This document shows positions 1-6,705 of a DNA stretch of 15,461 nucleotides, in pieces. The stretch is taken from positions 1 through 15,461 of the forward strand of contig JACOYG010000028.1 of the NCBI GenBank assembly GCA_016181985.1, in the 5' to 3' direction. Position numbers and translations under genes: made by a program. Below the pieces are notes generated by a model. The model saw nothing but the letters and a program-made list of their open reading frames with translations. It did not search any database and had not been told where the DNA came from. This DNA comes from Candidatus Nealsoniibacteriota bacterium. GTDB taxonomy: Bacteria; Patescibacteriota; Minisyncoccia; Minisyncoccales; MHMH01. Each line of letters begins with the position of its first letter. Within the stretch, counting starts at the first letter, position 1.

Positions 1-1
1 C

Positions 2-1129
2 CCCGAATATTACAATCTTTTTTCCGATAAAAAAACGAAAGAATATTCCATGGCCCTGCCCCGATACTTTGCCGTCTTTCTGAATCCCGACAAATCAAGA
101 TTTCTTGCCGATAAAAAAGTAAGGCAAGCTTTGAATCTCGGAATTGATAAAAAAGAGATCGTTGAAAGTATTTTATTAAACAAGGCCCAGCCCGTCGACT
201 CTCCGGTTCTGCCGCAGATTTTCGAATTTAATGATCCGTCTAAAATATATGAATTTAATCCTGACGGGGCCGAAAAACTGCTGAAAGATACCGGACTGGT
301 AAAAAATAGCGGCGGATTCTGGGCCAAAACCGAAAGCGGCAGCACGGTAGAGTTTAAAAACGATCTGAGGGAGGGCAGCCAGAGCGGCGAAGTAACAAAG
401 CTCCAAACTTGTTTGGCCAAAGATAAAGAAGTTTATCCTTCGGGAAAAATTACCGGATACTTCGGCGCAGACACCAAAACTGCGGTCATAAAATTCCAGG
501 AGAAATACGCCAAGGATATTCTTGCGCCGCAAGGGTTTACCGAAGGAACCGGCTTGGTGAGCAAGGGCACAAGAACGAAATTAAACGAGATATGTTCTCA
601 GCCGGCGAAAGAAAACCCTCTTAAATTTATTCTGGCAACCGTGGACGATCCGGTTTTAAGAAAAGCGGCCGAAAAAATAAAAGAGCAATGGGGAAAAATA
701 GGGGTGGAAATAGAAACTCAATTTTATTCCGTATCTGAAATTGAACAGGAAATTATCAAACCAAGAAATTATGAAATGCTTCTTTTCGGAGAAGTTTTGG
801 AAATAATTCCCGATCCCTATCCTTTCTGGCACTCCTCTCAAATAAAAGACCCCGGCCTTAATTTAGCCAAATACGAAGATAAATCGGCCGATAAATTATT
901 GGAGGCCGCCAGAATCAGCTTAGACAGGGCGGAACGCGCCAAAAATTATCAAAAATTCCAAGACATCCTGATCGATTCAGCTCCCGCCGTATTTTTGTAC
1001 AGCCCGGATTATGTTTACTATTTGGATGGAAACATAAAAGGCGTTGATACGAAAATAATCGCCGACCCGTCAAAAAGATTTACTAATATCAAGGAATGGT
1101 ATATAAAGACTAAAAGGGTATGGAAGTGA
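2..1129 (+). CDS. ABC-type solute (peptide) binding protein, family 5, with inserted peptidoglycan-binding domain; 5' partial
   Basis: The frame is open to the left edge (codons from position 2 read PEYYNLFSDKK before the first ATG at 50), so the gene starts outside the window and ATG 50 is internal. The segment VRQALNLGIDKKEIV and the later LATVDDPVLRKAAEKIKEQW, KIGVEIE and PAVFLYSPDYVY are characteristic of the extracellular solute-binding family 5 (DppA/OppA-like) C-terminal lobe. Between them, at about nt 362-598, lies a peptidoglycan-binding type 1 module: GEVTKLQTCL, then GYFGADTKTAVIKFQEKY, then GTRTKLNEIC. Such proteins normally sit outside the membrane, often as lipoproteins, and deliver oligopeptides to an ABC importer; the signal peptide would be in the missing N-terminus. 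The inserted module suggests anchoring to the cell wall (inference). The TGA overlaps the start of the next gene by 10 nt. No permease gene is visible. Confidence 0.88.
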   Translation, partial: PEYYNLFSDKKTKEYSMALPRYFAVFLNPDKSRFLADKKVRQALNLGIDKKEIVESILLNKAQPVDSPVLPQIFEFNDPSKIYEFNPDGAEKLLKDTGLVKNSGGFWAKTESGSTVEFKNDLREGSQSGEVTKLQTCLAKDKEVYPSGKITGYFGADTKTAVIKFQEKYAKDILAPQGFTEGTGLVSKGTRTKLNEICSQPAKENPLKFILATVDDPVLRKAAEKIKEQWGKIGVEIETQFYSVSEIEQEIIKPRNYEMLLFGEVLEIIPDPYPFWHSSQIKDPGLNLAKYEDKSADKLLEAARISLDRAERAKNYQKFQDILIDSAPAVFLYSPDYVYYLDGNIKGVDTKIIADPSKRFTNIKEWYIKTKRVWK

Positions 1130-1686
1130 GCTCTCGCTTAGTAAACGACATGAAAAATGTTCTCTATGACAGATCGTGGGCTAAAACAGCTCCTAATTTT
1201 GAAGTATATTTTATGCATCGCGGAGTAAAAAGAAAAGGCAGCTTAAGATACGACATCACTATCATTCCCCCGCGCTTGCTGGGCAAGGAATTCGCCAAAA
1301 CCAAGGGGCACGAACATTTGGGCAATTACGGCGAACTCTATATTACCTTAAAAGGCAAAGCGATTTATCTGCTCCAGAAATATCAAAATAACAAAATTGA
1401 GGATGTTTATGCGATAAAAGCAGGGAAGGGCGACGTGGCGGTTATCCCGCCCGGATACGGCCACTTCACCATCAATCCTTCGCGCGCAGAAGAGCTAAAA
1501 ACCGCCAATTGGCTAGACGAAGAAAGCCAGCACGACTACGGTGTTATTGATAAAAAACAAGGCGCTTGCTATTATTACACGGCCGAGGGCTGGATAAAAA
1601 ATAAAAATTATAAAAAAGTACCGAAACTTCGCTTTGAAAAACCGTTAAAATCAGCGCCTCAAGACTTGAGTTTTCTTAAGGGGTAA
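1120..1686 (+). CDS. pgiA: Cupin-type glucose-6-phosphate isomerase
   Basis: The 188-aa protein matches the cupin (archaeal-type) phosphoglucose isomerase family, which interconverts glucose-6-phosphate and fructose-6-phosphate using a bound divalent metal. The first cupin motif reads TKGHEHLGNYGELY (about residues 63-76), giving the two His and the Glu of the metal site; the second motif reads VIPPGYGHFTIN, giving the third His. Length is normal for the family. The chosen ATG at 1120 overlaps the upstream stop by 10 nt, which suggests translational coupling; an in-frame ATG at 1150 is an alternative and would still leave the cupin core intact. The next gene, 10 nt downstream, encodes an unrelated PGI/PMI, so the same reaction appears to be encoded twice in one operon. 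Cytosolic. Confidence 0.87.
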   Translation: MEVSSRLVNDMKNVLYDRSWAKTAPNFEVYFMHRGVKRKGSLRYDITIIPPRLLGKEFAKTKGHEHLGNYGELYITLKGKAIYLLQKYQNNKIEDVYAIKAGKGDVAVIPPGYGHFTINPSRAEELKTANWLDEESQHDYGVIDKKQGACYYYTAEGWIKNKNYKKVPKLRFEKPLKSAPQDLSFLKG

Positions 1687-1696
1687 CGGCGAAATT

Positions 1697-2305
1697 ATGA
1701 AAATAGATAAATCAAACATGCGCCAGGCAATTCTTGACTTCCCGAAGCAGTTTCGAATCGGCTTAAAAGCGGCTGAGAATATTCAAGCAATTGGAAATTT
1801 TGATGGAGTTATAGTTTGCGGAATGGGAGGAAGCGCCCTACCGGCCGGCATCTTAAACATGTGGATAGAGGCCAAGAGGTCCGGCATGTCTTTGGATATC
1901 CATAGCGATTACGGCCTCCCTCGCTTCGTCAAAGACGCTCATCTAATTATCTGTATTTCTTATTCCGGCAATACCGAAGAAACGATAAGCGCATTTGAAG
2001 AAGCTCGAAGAAAAAATTTAAAAATTGCGGCTATATCTTCCGGCGGAAAATTAACCGAGCTCTGCAAATTACATAAAATACCTTTGGCCCTCATTCCTTC
2101 CGGCCTTCAACCGAGAATGGCGCTGGGATTTCAATTCGCAGCCCTAATGAAAATTTTAGCCAATTGCGGATTAATCAATGCCGACCTGAAAGATATCCAT
2201 AATCTGGAAAACTCCTTAAATCCGGTAAACTCTGAATATCGAAGAAAAAAAATAGCTAAAAATTTAAAAACAAAATCCCGATTATCTATGCCTCAAGCAG
2301 ATTAA
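1697..2305 (+). CDS. Bifunctional phosphoglucose/phosphomannose isomerase, N-terminal part (frameshifted gene)
   Basis: This is the first half of a SIS-fold bifunctional phosphoglucose/phosphomannose isomerase. It shows GMGGSALPAG (residues 42-51), the phosphosugar-binding ISYSGNTEE (87-95) and IPSGLQPRMALGFQF (133-147), all hallmark segments. Homology continues to about residue 190 (Leu codon at 2264-2266); the last 12 residues (TKSRLSMPQAD region) are out-of-frame and unrelated to the family. The expected continuation, KIPIIYASSRLKYL, is in the -1 frame directly after the slippery sequence at 2263-2269. Joined across the shift, the two parts give about 333 residues, a normal length for the family. 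It is either a broken gene, a sequencing indel in the A5 run, or a programmed frameshift. It starts 10 nt after the cupin PGI stop, in the same operon. Confidence 0.85.
   Translation: MKIDKSNMRQAILDFPKQFRIGLKAAENIQAIGNFDGVIVCGMGGSALPAGILNMWIEAKRSGMSLDIHSDYGLPRFVKDAHLIICISYSGNTEETISAFEEARRKNLKIAAISSGGKLTELCKLHKIPLALIPSGLQPRMALGFQFAALMKILANCGLINADLKDIHNLENSLNPVNSEYRRKKIAKNLKTKSRLSMPQAD
2263..2269 (+). other. Slippery heptamer U UUA AAA at the frameshift junction
   Basis: In the zero frame the codons TTA (2264-2266) and AAA (2267-2269) are preceded by T, giving X XXY YYZ form. A -1 slip re-pairs as TTT AAA and continues AAC AAA ATC CCG, reading straight into the conserved PIIY segment of the isomerase. 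A one-base deletion in the following A-run would leave the same appearance, so function is not proven. Confidence 0.45.
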
Positions 2306-2697
2306 AATATTTGGACTTAGCCAGGATCTGGAAAATCAAATTCAATGAAAATTCAAAAATTCCCGCTTTCTGCAACTATTTTCCAGAACTAAACCACAAC
2401 GAATTAGTCGGCTTTGAAAATAATGGATATCCGGTATCAATTGCCACATCCATTATTATCCTCAGAGACGATCTTGATCTGCCAAGAATTAAGGAAAGAA
2501 TAGAATTAACCGCTGAAATCTTAAAACCGACTGGCGTTCAGGCGCAATTTGTTGACATTAAGGGCGAGGACATCTTATACAAAATATTCGACAATATCTT
2601 ACTGTCAGATTGGACCTCTTATTACCTTGCCCTGGAATACAAAATTGACCCTACGCCGGTAAAATTAAACGACGAATTCAAAAAATTACTAAAATAA
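2269..2697 (+). CDS. Bifunctional phosphoglucose/phosphomannose isomerase, C-terminal part (frameshifted gene)
   Basis: This -1 frame continues the isomerase: NKIPIIYASSRLKYL, then ARIWKIKFNENSKIPAF and PELNHNELVGF, the conserved C-terminal PGI/PMI signature with the ENSK and NHNE motifs that contribute active-site residues. It is open from before 2263, but its first bacterial-type start codon is TTG 2311, which would omit the PIIY strand; this part is therefore unlikely to work as an independent protein. It ends YKIDPTPVKLNDEFKKLLK, a typical family terminus, and no further stop or damage is seen, so any inactivation is recent or only apparent. The stop is 5 nt before the tRNA-Leu gene, so the tRNA may be released from the same transcript. 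Confidence 0.83.
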   Translation, partial: NKIPIIYASSRLKYLDLARIWKIKFNENSKIPAFCNYFPELNHNELVGFENNGYPVSIATSIIILRDDLDLPRIKERIELTAEILKPTGVQAQFVDIKGEDILYKIFDNILLSDWTSYYLALEYKIDPTPVKLNDEFKKLLK

Positions 2698-2702
2698 ATC
2701 GA

Positions 2703-2787
2703 GCGGATGTGGCGGAATTGGAATACGCGTAGCGTTCAGAACGCTATGCCGCAAGGCTTGTGGGTTCGAGTCCCACCATCCGCACCA
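2703..2787 (+). tRNA. tRNA-Leu (anticodon CAG)
   Basis: A full class II cloverleaf can be drawn. The acceptor stem GCGGATG (2703-2709) pairs with CATCCGC (2777-2783); the discriminator is A2784 and CCA is encoded at 2785-2787. The D arm contains GGCGGAATTGG. The anticodon stem TAGCG/CGCTA (2730-2734/2742-2746) encloses the loop TTCAGAA with anticodon CAG, reading CUG. A long variable arm with stem GCC/GGC (2748-2757) and A73 identify tRNA-Leu. The T arm is GTGGG-TTCGAGT-CCCAC (2760-2776). Confidence 0.97.
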
Positions 2788-2794
2788 GAGAATG

Positions 2795-2826
2795 TTGCTC
2801 TTTAAGTGAATTGGTGTTAATATAAT
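2795..2826 (+). promoter_or_regulatory. Candidate promoter for the antitoxin-like/rnj/trpS unit
   Basis: A perfect -10 TATAAT lies at 2821-2826. The only -35 candidate, TTGCTC at 2795-2800, is weak and 20 bp away. The predicted start near 2833 is only a few bases before ATG 2836, so the message would be almost leaderless, and no Shine-Dalgarno is seen. Confidence 0.5.
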
Positions 2827-2835
2827 AAAATAACG

Positions 2836-3018
2836 ATGCCACTCATAACAGTTGAGAAAACAAAAAAATATCTCGTATTAAGAATTCCTCTTGAGGATGT
2901 TGAACAAAAGGGACAAAAGATTGTTAACGAAGCAATTAAGGAAGGTCTCAGGGACATTGAAACCGGAAAAACATTCGGGCCTTTTCAAAATGTTCACGAA
3001 TTCAAGCAAACATTATAA
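2836..3018 (+). CDS. Small antitoxin-like protein
   Basis: A 60-aa protein. It begins with a beta-strand-like segment (ITVEKTKKYLVLRIPLEDV), followed by a helix IVNEAIKEGLRDIETGK and ending GPFQNVHEFKQTL. The pattern EAIKEGLRDIE-G--GPF resembles small antitoxins that sit before RelE/ParE toxins in many bacteria (recognition by eye, moderate certainty). No toxin follows: ribonuclease J begins 20 nt after the stop. It may be an orphan antitoxin, a regulator, or a family of other function. It is the first gene after the TATAAT at 2821 and probably shares a transcript with rnj and trpS. A 75-residue overlapping frame (2891-3118) was judged a shadow. Confidence 0.6.
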   Translation: MPLITVEKTKKYLVLRIPLEDVEQKGQKIVNEAIKEGLRDIETGKTFGPFQNVHEFKQTL

Positions 3019-3038
3019 AGCACTACGAATATACTCCA

Positions 3039-4718
3039 GTGATAACAAAACAAAATACTTTGAAGATCGTTCCCCTTGGCGGCCTGGGAGAAGTCGGCCG
3101 CAATATGACTTGTCTTGAAACGCAAGGCAAGATTTTAATTATTGACATGGGTTTTCGCATGCCCGAAGAAGACATGCCGGGAGTTGATTTTATCATCCCG
3201 AACATTGCTTATCTGAAAGGCAAGGAAAAAAGCATCGTCGGAGCCGTCTTCACCCACGGCCATTACGACCATATCGGGGCCATCCCCTACCTGATCGACA
3301 AGCTGGGGGTGAGGTTGCCTTTTTTTGCCGGCGGCCTGACCAAAGCCATTATCATGAAAAGACAGGATGATTTTCCGCATTTGCCCAAATTAAATATAAC
3401 TCAAGTCAACGATGGCGATATCGTTAAACTCGATCCGTTTACGGTTGAATTTTTCAGGCAAAACCACAACATTTCCGACAGCTTGGGTCTTTTTATAAGC
3501 ACCCCGGTAGGAAATCTCATCCACACTTCCGATTTTAAGTTCGACGAAACACCGATTTTTGATTTGCCGACCAATTTCAAAAAACTGGAAGCGCTCGGTA
3601 AAAGAGGAGTTTTGCTTCTGATGTCGGATTCCACCGGCGCCGAGGAGCAAAGCCATTCCTTATCGGAAAAAATAATCATGGAAAACCTAGAAGAAATATT
3701 CAAAATTTCCAAAGGCAGAATCATAGCCGCTACCTTCGGCTCTTTAATCAACAGAATTCAGCAATTGGTCGCCTTATCCGAAAAATACGGAAGAAAAGTC
3801 GCCGTAGACGGCTACTCGATGAAAACCAATGTGGAAATATGCAAAAAACTCGGCTATATCAAATCCGAAAAAGGAACACTGATAACCGTGGATAAAATTC
3901 AGGATTATCCGGATTCAAAGGTTACTTTGATTTGCACCGGCGCTCAAGGCGAAGGACAGGCGGTTTTAATGAGAATTGCCAACAGAGAACACCGGTTCGT
4001 CAGATTAAAAAAAGACGATACCGTTATCTTCTCTTCTTCGGTGGTGCCCGGCAACGAAAGAACCGTCCAATTTTTAAAAGACCAGCTTTACCGCAACGGA
4101 GTTAAAGTTTTCCATTATAAAATGATGGATATCCACGCCGGCGGCCACGCTCAAAGACAGGAATTAAGGAGCTTAATGGAGATGTTAAAGCCGAAATTTT
4201 TCTTGCCGATACACGGCCAATATTCAATGCTGGTTAATCATGCGGAATTGGCTATAGAAGCGGGCATCCCTGAAAAAAATATCGTGGTTGCCGAAAACGG
4301 CCAAATTGTTCATTTGAGCGAGGACAAAATTTCCATGGATAAAAAGATGATAGAATCAAATTATGTGATGGTGGACGGCCTGGGAGTCGGAGACGTGGGC
4401 GAAGTTGTGTTAAGAGACCGCCAAACCCTGTCCAAGGACGGCATGTTTGTAATCATCGCCGTCATCGACAGGCAGACCGGAAAGGTAAAGGGCTCTCCCG
4501 ATATAATATCAAGAGGATTTGTATATTTGAGAGAATCTAGGGAATTGTTGAGAGATACGAGAAGAAAAGTCATTGATATCGTAGAAAAATCCACGGGAGT
4601 GGGAGGAGCCGTCAATTGGGTTTACGTTAAAGACGAAATCAGGAACAAAGTCGGCGATTTTCTGTATGCCAGAACCGAAAGGCGTCCCATGATTTTGCCG
4701 GTAGTAATAGAAGTATAA
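3039..4718 (+). CDS. rnj: Ribonuclease J (metallo-beta-lactamase/beta-CASP)
   Basis: The 559-aa protein is a full-length RNase J, the enzyme with endonuclease and 5'-3' exonuclease activity that matures and decays mRNA and rRNA in bacteria lacking RNase E. Motifs: PLGGLGEVGRNM near the N-terminus; HGHYDH (residues 73-78) for the two metal ions; HTSDFKFD with His162 and Asp165; MSDSTGAEE (195-203); the beta-CASP segment ATFGSLINRIQQ (231-242); DIHAGGHAQRQE (364-375), with AGGH where SGH is more usual; and IHGQY (391-395). The C-terminal domain follows, from about residue 445. GTG 3039 is chosen as start; TTG 3060, just before KIVPLGG, is possible. No clear Shine-Dalgarno. trpS starts 15 nt downstream, so they are probably cotranscribed. 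Confidence 0.95.
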   Translation: MITKQNTLKIVPLGGLGEVGRNMTCLETQGKILIIDMGFRMPEEDMPGVDFIIPNIAYLKGKEKSIVGAVFTHGHYDHIGAIPYLIDKLGVRLPFFAGGLTKAIIMKRQDDFPHLPKLNITQVNDGDIVKLDPFTVEFFRQNHNISDSLGLFISTPVGNLIHTSDFKFDETPIFDLPTNFKKLEALGKRGVLLLMSDSTGAEEQSHSLSEKIIMENLEEIFKISKGRIIAATFGSLINRIQQLVALSEKYGRKVAVDGYSMKTNVEICKKLGYIKSEKGTLITVDKIQDYPDSKVTLICTGAQGEGQAVLMRIANREHRFVRLKKDDTVIFSSSVVPGNERTVQFLKDQLYRNGVKVFHYKMMDIHAGGHAQRQELRSLMEMLKPKFFLPIHGQYSMLVNHAELAIEAGIPEKNIVVAENGQIVHLSEDKISMDKKMIESNYVMVDGLGVGDVGEVVLRDRQTLSKDGMFVIIAVIDRQTGKVKGSPDIISRGFVYLRESRELLRDTRRKVIDIVEKSTGVGGAVNWVYVKDEIRNKVGDFLYARTERRPMILPVVIEV

Positions 4719-4733
4719 TAAATAATAAACACT

Positions 4734-5711
4734 ATGAGAATTTTAAGCGGTATCCAGCCTACGGACTCAATTCATATAGGGGGTTATTTGGGGGCCATTA
4801 AGCAATGGGTGGAGCTCCAAAGCAAAGGAGAATGTATTTTTTTTATTGCCGATTTGCATGCCTTAACGGTGCCCCAAGATCCTAAAACTTTTTCTCAAAA
4901 AACGCTGGAGACCGCGGTGGAATTGTTGTCTTCGGGCCTTGATCCTGAAAAATGCGTCATTTTCGCGCAATCTCAAGTCAAAGAGCATGCCGAACTCACC
5001 TGGATTTTAAACACCATTACTCCCATAGGAGAGCTGGAAAGAATGATTCAGTACAAAGAAAAATCGAAACAATTTAAGGACTCCGTTAATGTCGGCCTCT
5101 TGGATTATCCGGTTCTGCAGGCAGCCGACATACTGCTTTATCAAATAGATTCGGTGCCCGTAGGCAAGGATCAAGCCCAGCATTTGGAACTCACAAAAAC
5201 AATTGCCGAAAAATTCAACCAAAAATACGGAAAAACCCTTAAAGTCCCCGAAGCTCTTGTCTTGGGCATCGGAGGAAAAATAATGGCCCTGAACGACCCC
5301 CTCAAAAAGATGTCAAAATCAAGCCCGGAAACCTGCCTCTTCCTTTTTGACGAACCGGAAATTATAAAAAAGAAAATTATGACGGCCGTTACCGATACGG
5401 GCAAAACCATTAAATACGATTTGGTAAAAAAACCGGGCATTTCCAATCTTCTTACGATTTACTCTCTTTTCAGCGGCGAACCGATAAAGGAACTGGAGAA
5501 AAAGTTCGCGGCTAAAGGATACGCTGATTTTAAAAAACACCTCGCGGCAATGCTTATAGAAAAACTCGAGCCTTTCCGCAGAAAGAAAAAAGAGCTCATG
5601 CAGAGAGAAGTATATATAAAAGAAATCCTGGAACGAGGCCGCAAAAGGGCCGAAATCATCGCCCAAGCCACCATGTTAGAAGTCCGCCAAAAAGTCGGCC
5701 TGCTTGTTTGA
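4734..5711 (+). CDS. trpS: Tryptophanyl-tRNA synthetase
   Basis: A 325-aa class I synthetase that attaches tryptophan to tRNA-Trp. The N-terminus reads LSGIQPTDSIHIGGYLGAIKQW, the TrpRS version of the HIGH motif (HIGG, residues 14-17). DYPVLQAADILLYQIDSVPVGKDQAQHLEL (124-153) is the conserved tryptophan-pocket region, and KMSKS is at 192-196. Length is standard for bacterial TrpRS. The C-terminal helical region ends EVRQKVGLL, the usual family ending. It lies 15 nt after rnj without a visible Shine-Dalgarno. Its TGA stop (5709-5711) overlaps the -35 box of the next gene's promoter, so the next gene is a separate unit. Confidence 0.97.
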   Translation: MRILSGIQPTDSIHIGGYLGAIKQWVELQSKGECIFFIADLHALTVPQDPKTFSQKTLETAVELLSSGLDPEKCVIFAQSQVKEHAELTWILNTITPIGELERMIQYKEKSKQFKDSVNVGLLDYPVLQAADILLYQIDSVPVGKDQAQHLELTKTIAEKFNQKYGKTLKVPEALVLGIGGKIMALNDPLKKMSKSSPETCLFLFDEPEIIKKKIMTAVTDTGKTIKYDLVKKPGISNLLTIYSLFSGEPIKELEKKFAAKGYADFKKHLAAMLIEKLEPFRRKKKELMQREVYIKEILERGRKRAEIIAQATMLEVRQKVGLLV

Positions 5712-5735
5712 CATCGCTATTTGGTAATCTATAAT
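5708..5735 (+). promoter_or_regulatory. Consensus sigma-70 promoter
   Basis: TTGACA (5708-5713), 16-bp spacer, TATAAT (5730-5735). Predicted transcription start is near 5742. The -10 box covers the first in-frame ATG (5734), so that ATG cannot be the start; ATG 5749 must be used. Confidence 0.85.
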
Positions 5736-5748
5736 GAAATTGGAGACC

Positions 5749-5958
5749 ATGAAACAGAAAACTAATAAAAAAGTTACATTGGGCGGTTTAGCCGGAATGA
5801 TAAAAAGAAGCTTTGATGAAGTCCACCAAAAAATGGATCAAAAATTTGACGGTGTTAATTCCAGACTAGACAATATAGATAAAAAACTGGAGGGAGTGGT
5901 TTATCGAAATGAATTTGAGGAGTTAGAAGCAAGAATGAAGATCGTAATAATTTTTTAA
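5749..5958 (+). CDS. Small coiled-coil protein, unknown function
   Basis: A 69-aa protein starting at ATG 5749, with GGAG at 5742-5745 only 3 nt upstream; the in-frame ATG at 5734 lies inside the -10 box and is rejected. After a basic N-terminus (MKQKTNKK) comes LGGLAGMIKRSFDEV, then a heptad-like run VHQKMDQKFDGVNSRLDNIDKKLEGV that should form a coiled coil, then YRNEFEELEARMK. Small proteins with repeats of this 'F-xx-V-xx-RLD-xx-D-xx-L' type are common in Patescibacteria and are of unknown function. The C-terminus ends abruptly in a hydrophobic KIVIIF, which may be a truncation of a longer coil. It is a monocistronic unit with its own consensus promoter and a strong terminator. Confidence 0.75.
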   Translation: MKQKTNKKVTLGGLAGMIKRSFDEVHQKMDQKFDGVNSRLDNIDKKLEGVVYRNEFEELEARMKIVIIF

Positions 5959-5972
5959 ACTTAATTCTTACA

Positions 5973-6002
5973 ATACACCCCGCTATGCCGGGGTGTATTT
6001 TT
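5973..6002 (+). terminator. Rho-independent terminator
   Basis: A perfect 10-bp stem ATACACCCCG/CGGGGTGTAT with a 6-nt loop (CTATGC) is followed by a T run (5998-6002). It lies 14 nt after the stop of the small coiled-coil gene. Confidence 0.92.
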
Positions 6003-6033
6003 GATTACTTAAAAATTATCCATAATTATTACT

Positions 6034-6071
6034 AATACACGTTAAGAAGCCATGGCTTCTTAACGTGTATT
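6034..6071. repeat. Perfect palindrome, copy 1 (38 bp; 32-bp core shared with copy 2)
   Basis: The centre of symmetry is between 6052 and 6053, inside CCATGG; each arm is 19 nt and begins AATACACGTTAAGAAG. The 32-bp core (6037-6068) is identical to the palindrome at 6706-6737. It lies between the terminator of the coiled-coil gene and the 3' end of the PaaX/Cas2-like gene. There is no T run on either side, so it is not a typical terminator. Confidence 0.95.
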
Positions 6072-6091
6072 GTTTAGGAGGGTCACTAAAC

Positions 6092-6664
6092 TTAAATCTT
6101 GAAATAATCTCTTAGTTCTTTATCGTTGCCGATATTGTCACTTATAATAAGCCTGATTTCTTTTTCGCCTAAACCGCAAAAATCCCTTAGAAGCTGGATT
6201 TCATCATCGCAATTGAATGGATGCGCCCAGACGCTTTTTTGCAGTTGGCAAAAACCCAGCTCCTTTAATTTCCCGCGGAAAAATTCACGATAAAATTTCT
6301 TAAGCTGAGAAATATCAAAAATGACTAATCGCCACTTCTTATCCCACTTTTTAGGCGGCGTTATTTTTAAGGAGTCTACTTGCATCCAATTGGCCAATTT
6401 CCTGCCTTCCCCGGTCAAACTAATGTAGATTTGGCGGCCTACCATCTTTGTCTCAATGCATCCCAACTTGCGTAATCTTGCTAAATTATTGGCAACATTT
6501 CTTTTTTTATACTTTTTCCAGTGTTTAATTCCGCGCATCAAATTAACCGTAAAATAAGGCGATGTGGCGGCGATGCAAATCACGCCGGTTGCAGCTAAGG
6601 CGCAAATAAGATCTTTGGCAATTTCTGATTTAGGTTTCCTTAAATAATATTTATATTTCGTCAT
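6092..6664 (-). CDS. PaaX-like winged-helix protein with Cas2-like C-terminal domain
   Basis: A 190-aa protein in two parts. Residues about 15-95 form a winged-helix-like region: RNVANNLARLRKLGCIETKMVGRQ followed by IYISLTGEGRKLA. A hydrophobic stretch (LICALAATGVICIAATSP, 19-36) precedes it and could be a helix of the fold or a membrane segment. Residues about 104-190 resemble the Cas2-like ferredoxin fold of PaaX-family repressors: KKWRLVIFDI (strand with Asp117), LKELGFCQLQKSVWAHPF (134-150), IRLIISDNIGN. Such proteins in Patescibacteria are sometimes labelled Cas2, but no CRISPR array or other cas gene is present, so a transcriptional regulator is more likely. Identical palindromes lie 42 nt upstream and 20 nt downstream; the upstream one overlaps the expected -35 position, suggesting autoregulation (inference). 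No Shine-Dalgarno. Confidence 0.8.
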   Translation of the reverse strand: MTKYKYYLRKPKSEIAKDLICALAATGVICIAATSPYFTVNLMRGIKHWKKYKKRNVANNLARLRKLGCIETKMVGRQIYISLTGEGRKLANWMQVDSLKITPPKKWDKKWRLVIFDISQLKKFYREFFRGKLKELGFCQLQKSVWAHPFNCDDEIQLLRDFCGLGEKEIRLIISDNIGNDKELRDYFKI

Positions 6665-6685
6665 ATATTATATACTTATACCCAT

Positions 6686-6694
6686 ATTTTACCA
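6686..6694 (-). promoter_or_regulatory. Extended -10 element of the PaaX/Cas2-like gene
   Basis: Read on the minus strand, TGGTAAAAT (TGn plus TAAAAT) lies 21 nt before the ATG at 6664. The -35 position (about 6709-6714) falls inside the palindrome at 6706-6737. A second AT-rich TATAAT lies only 2 nt before the ATG and is too close. Confidence 0.45.
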
Positions 6695-6705
6695 TATAAA
6701 ACATA

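Noticed and set aside
2891..3118. 75-residue plus-strand frame overlapping the antitoxin-like gene and rnj
   Set aside because: It overlaps two better-supported genes in other frames and has no recognisable motif or start signal.
5734..5748. Longer start (ATG 5734) for the small coiled-coil gene
   Set aside because: This ATG lies within the TATAAT -10 box at 5730-5735, upstream of the predicted transcription start; ATG 5749 with GGAG before it is used.
6034..6071. Palindrome as a rho-independent terminator
   Set aside because: It has no loop and no T run on either side, and the coiled-coil gene already has a strong terminator at 5973-6002.
6092..6664. True CRISPR Cas2
   Set aside because: No CRISPR repeats, cas1 or other cas gene in the window, and the protein has an added N-terminal winged helix as in PaaX-type regulators.
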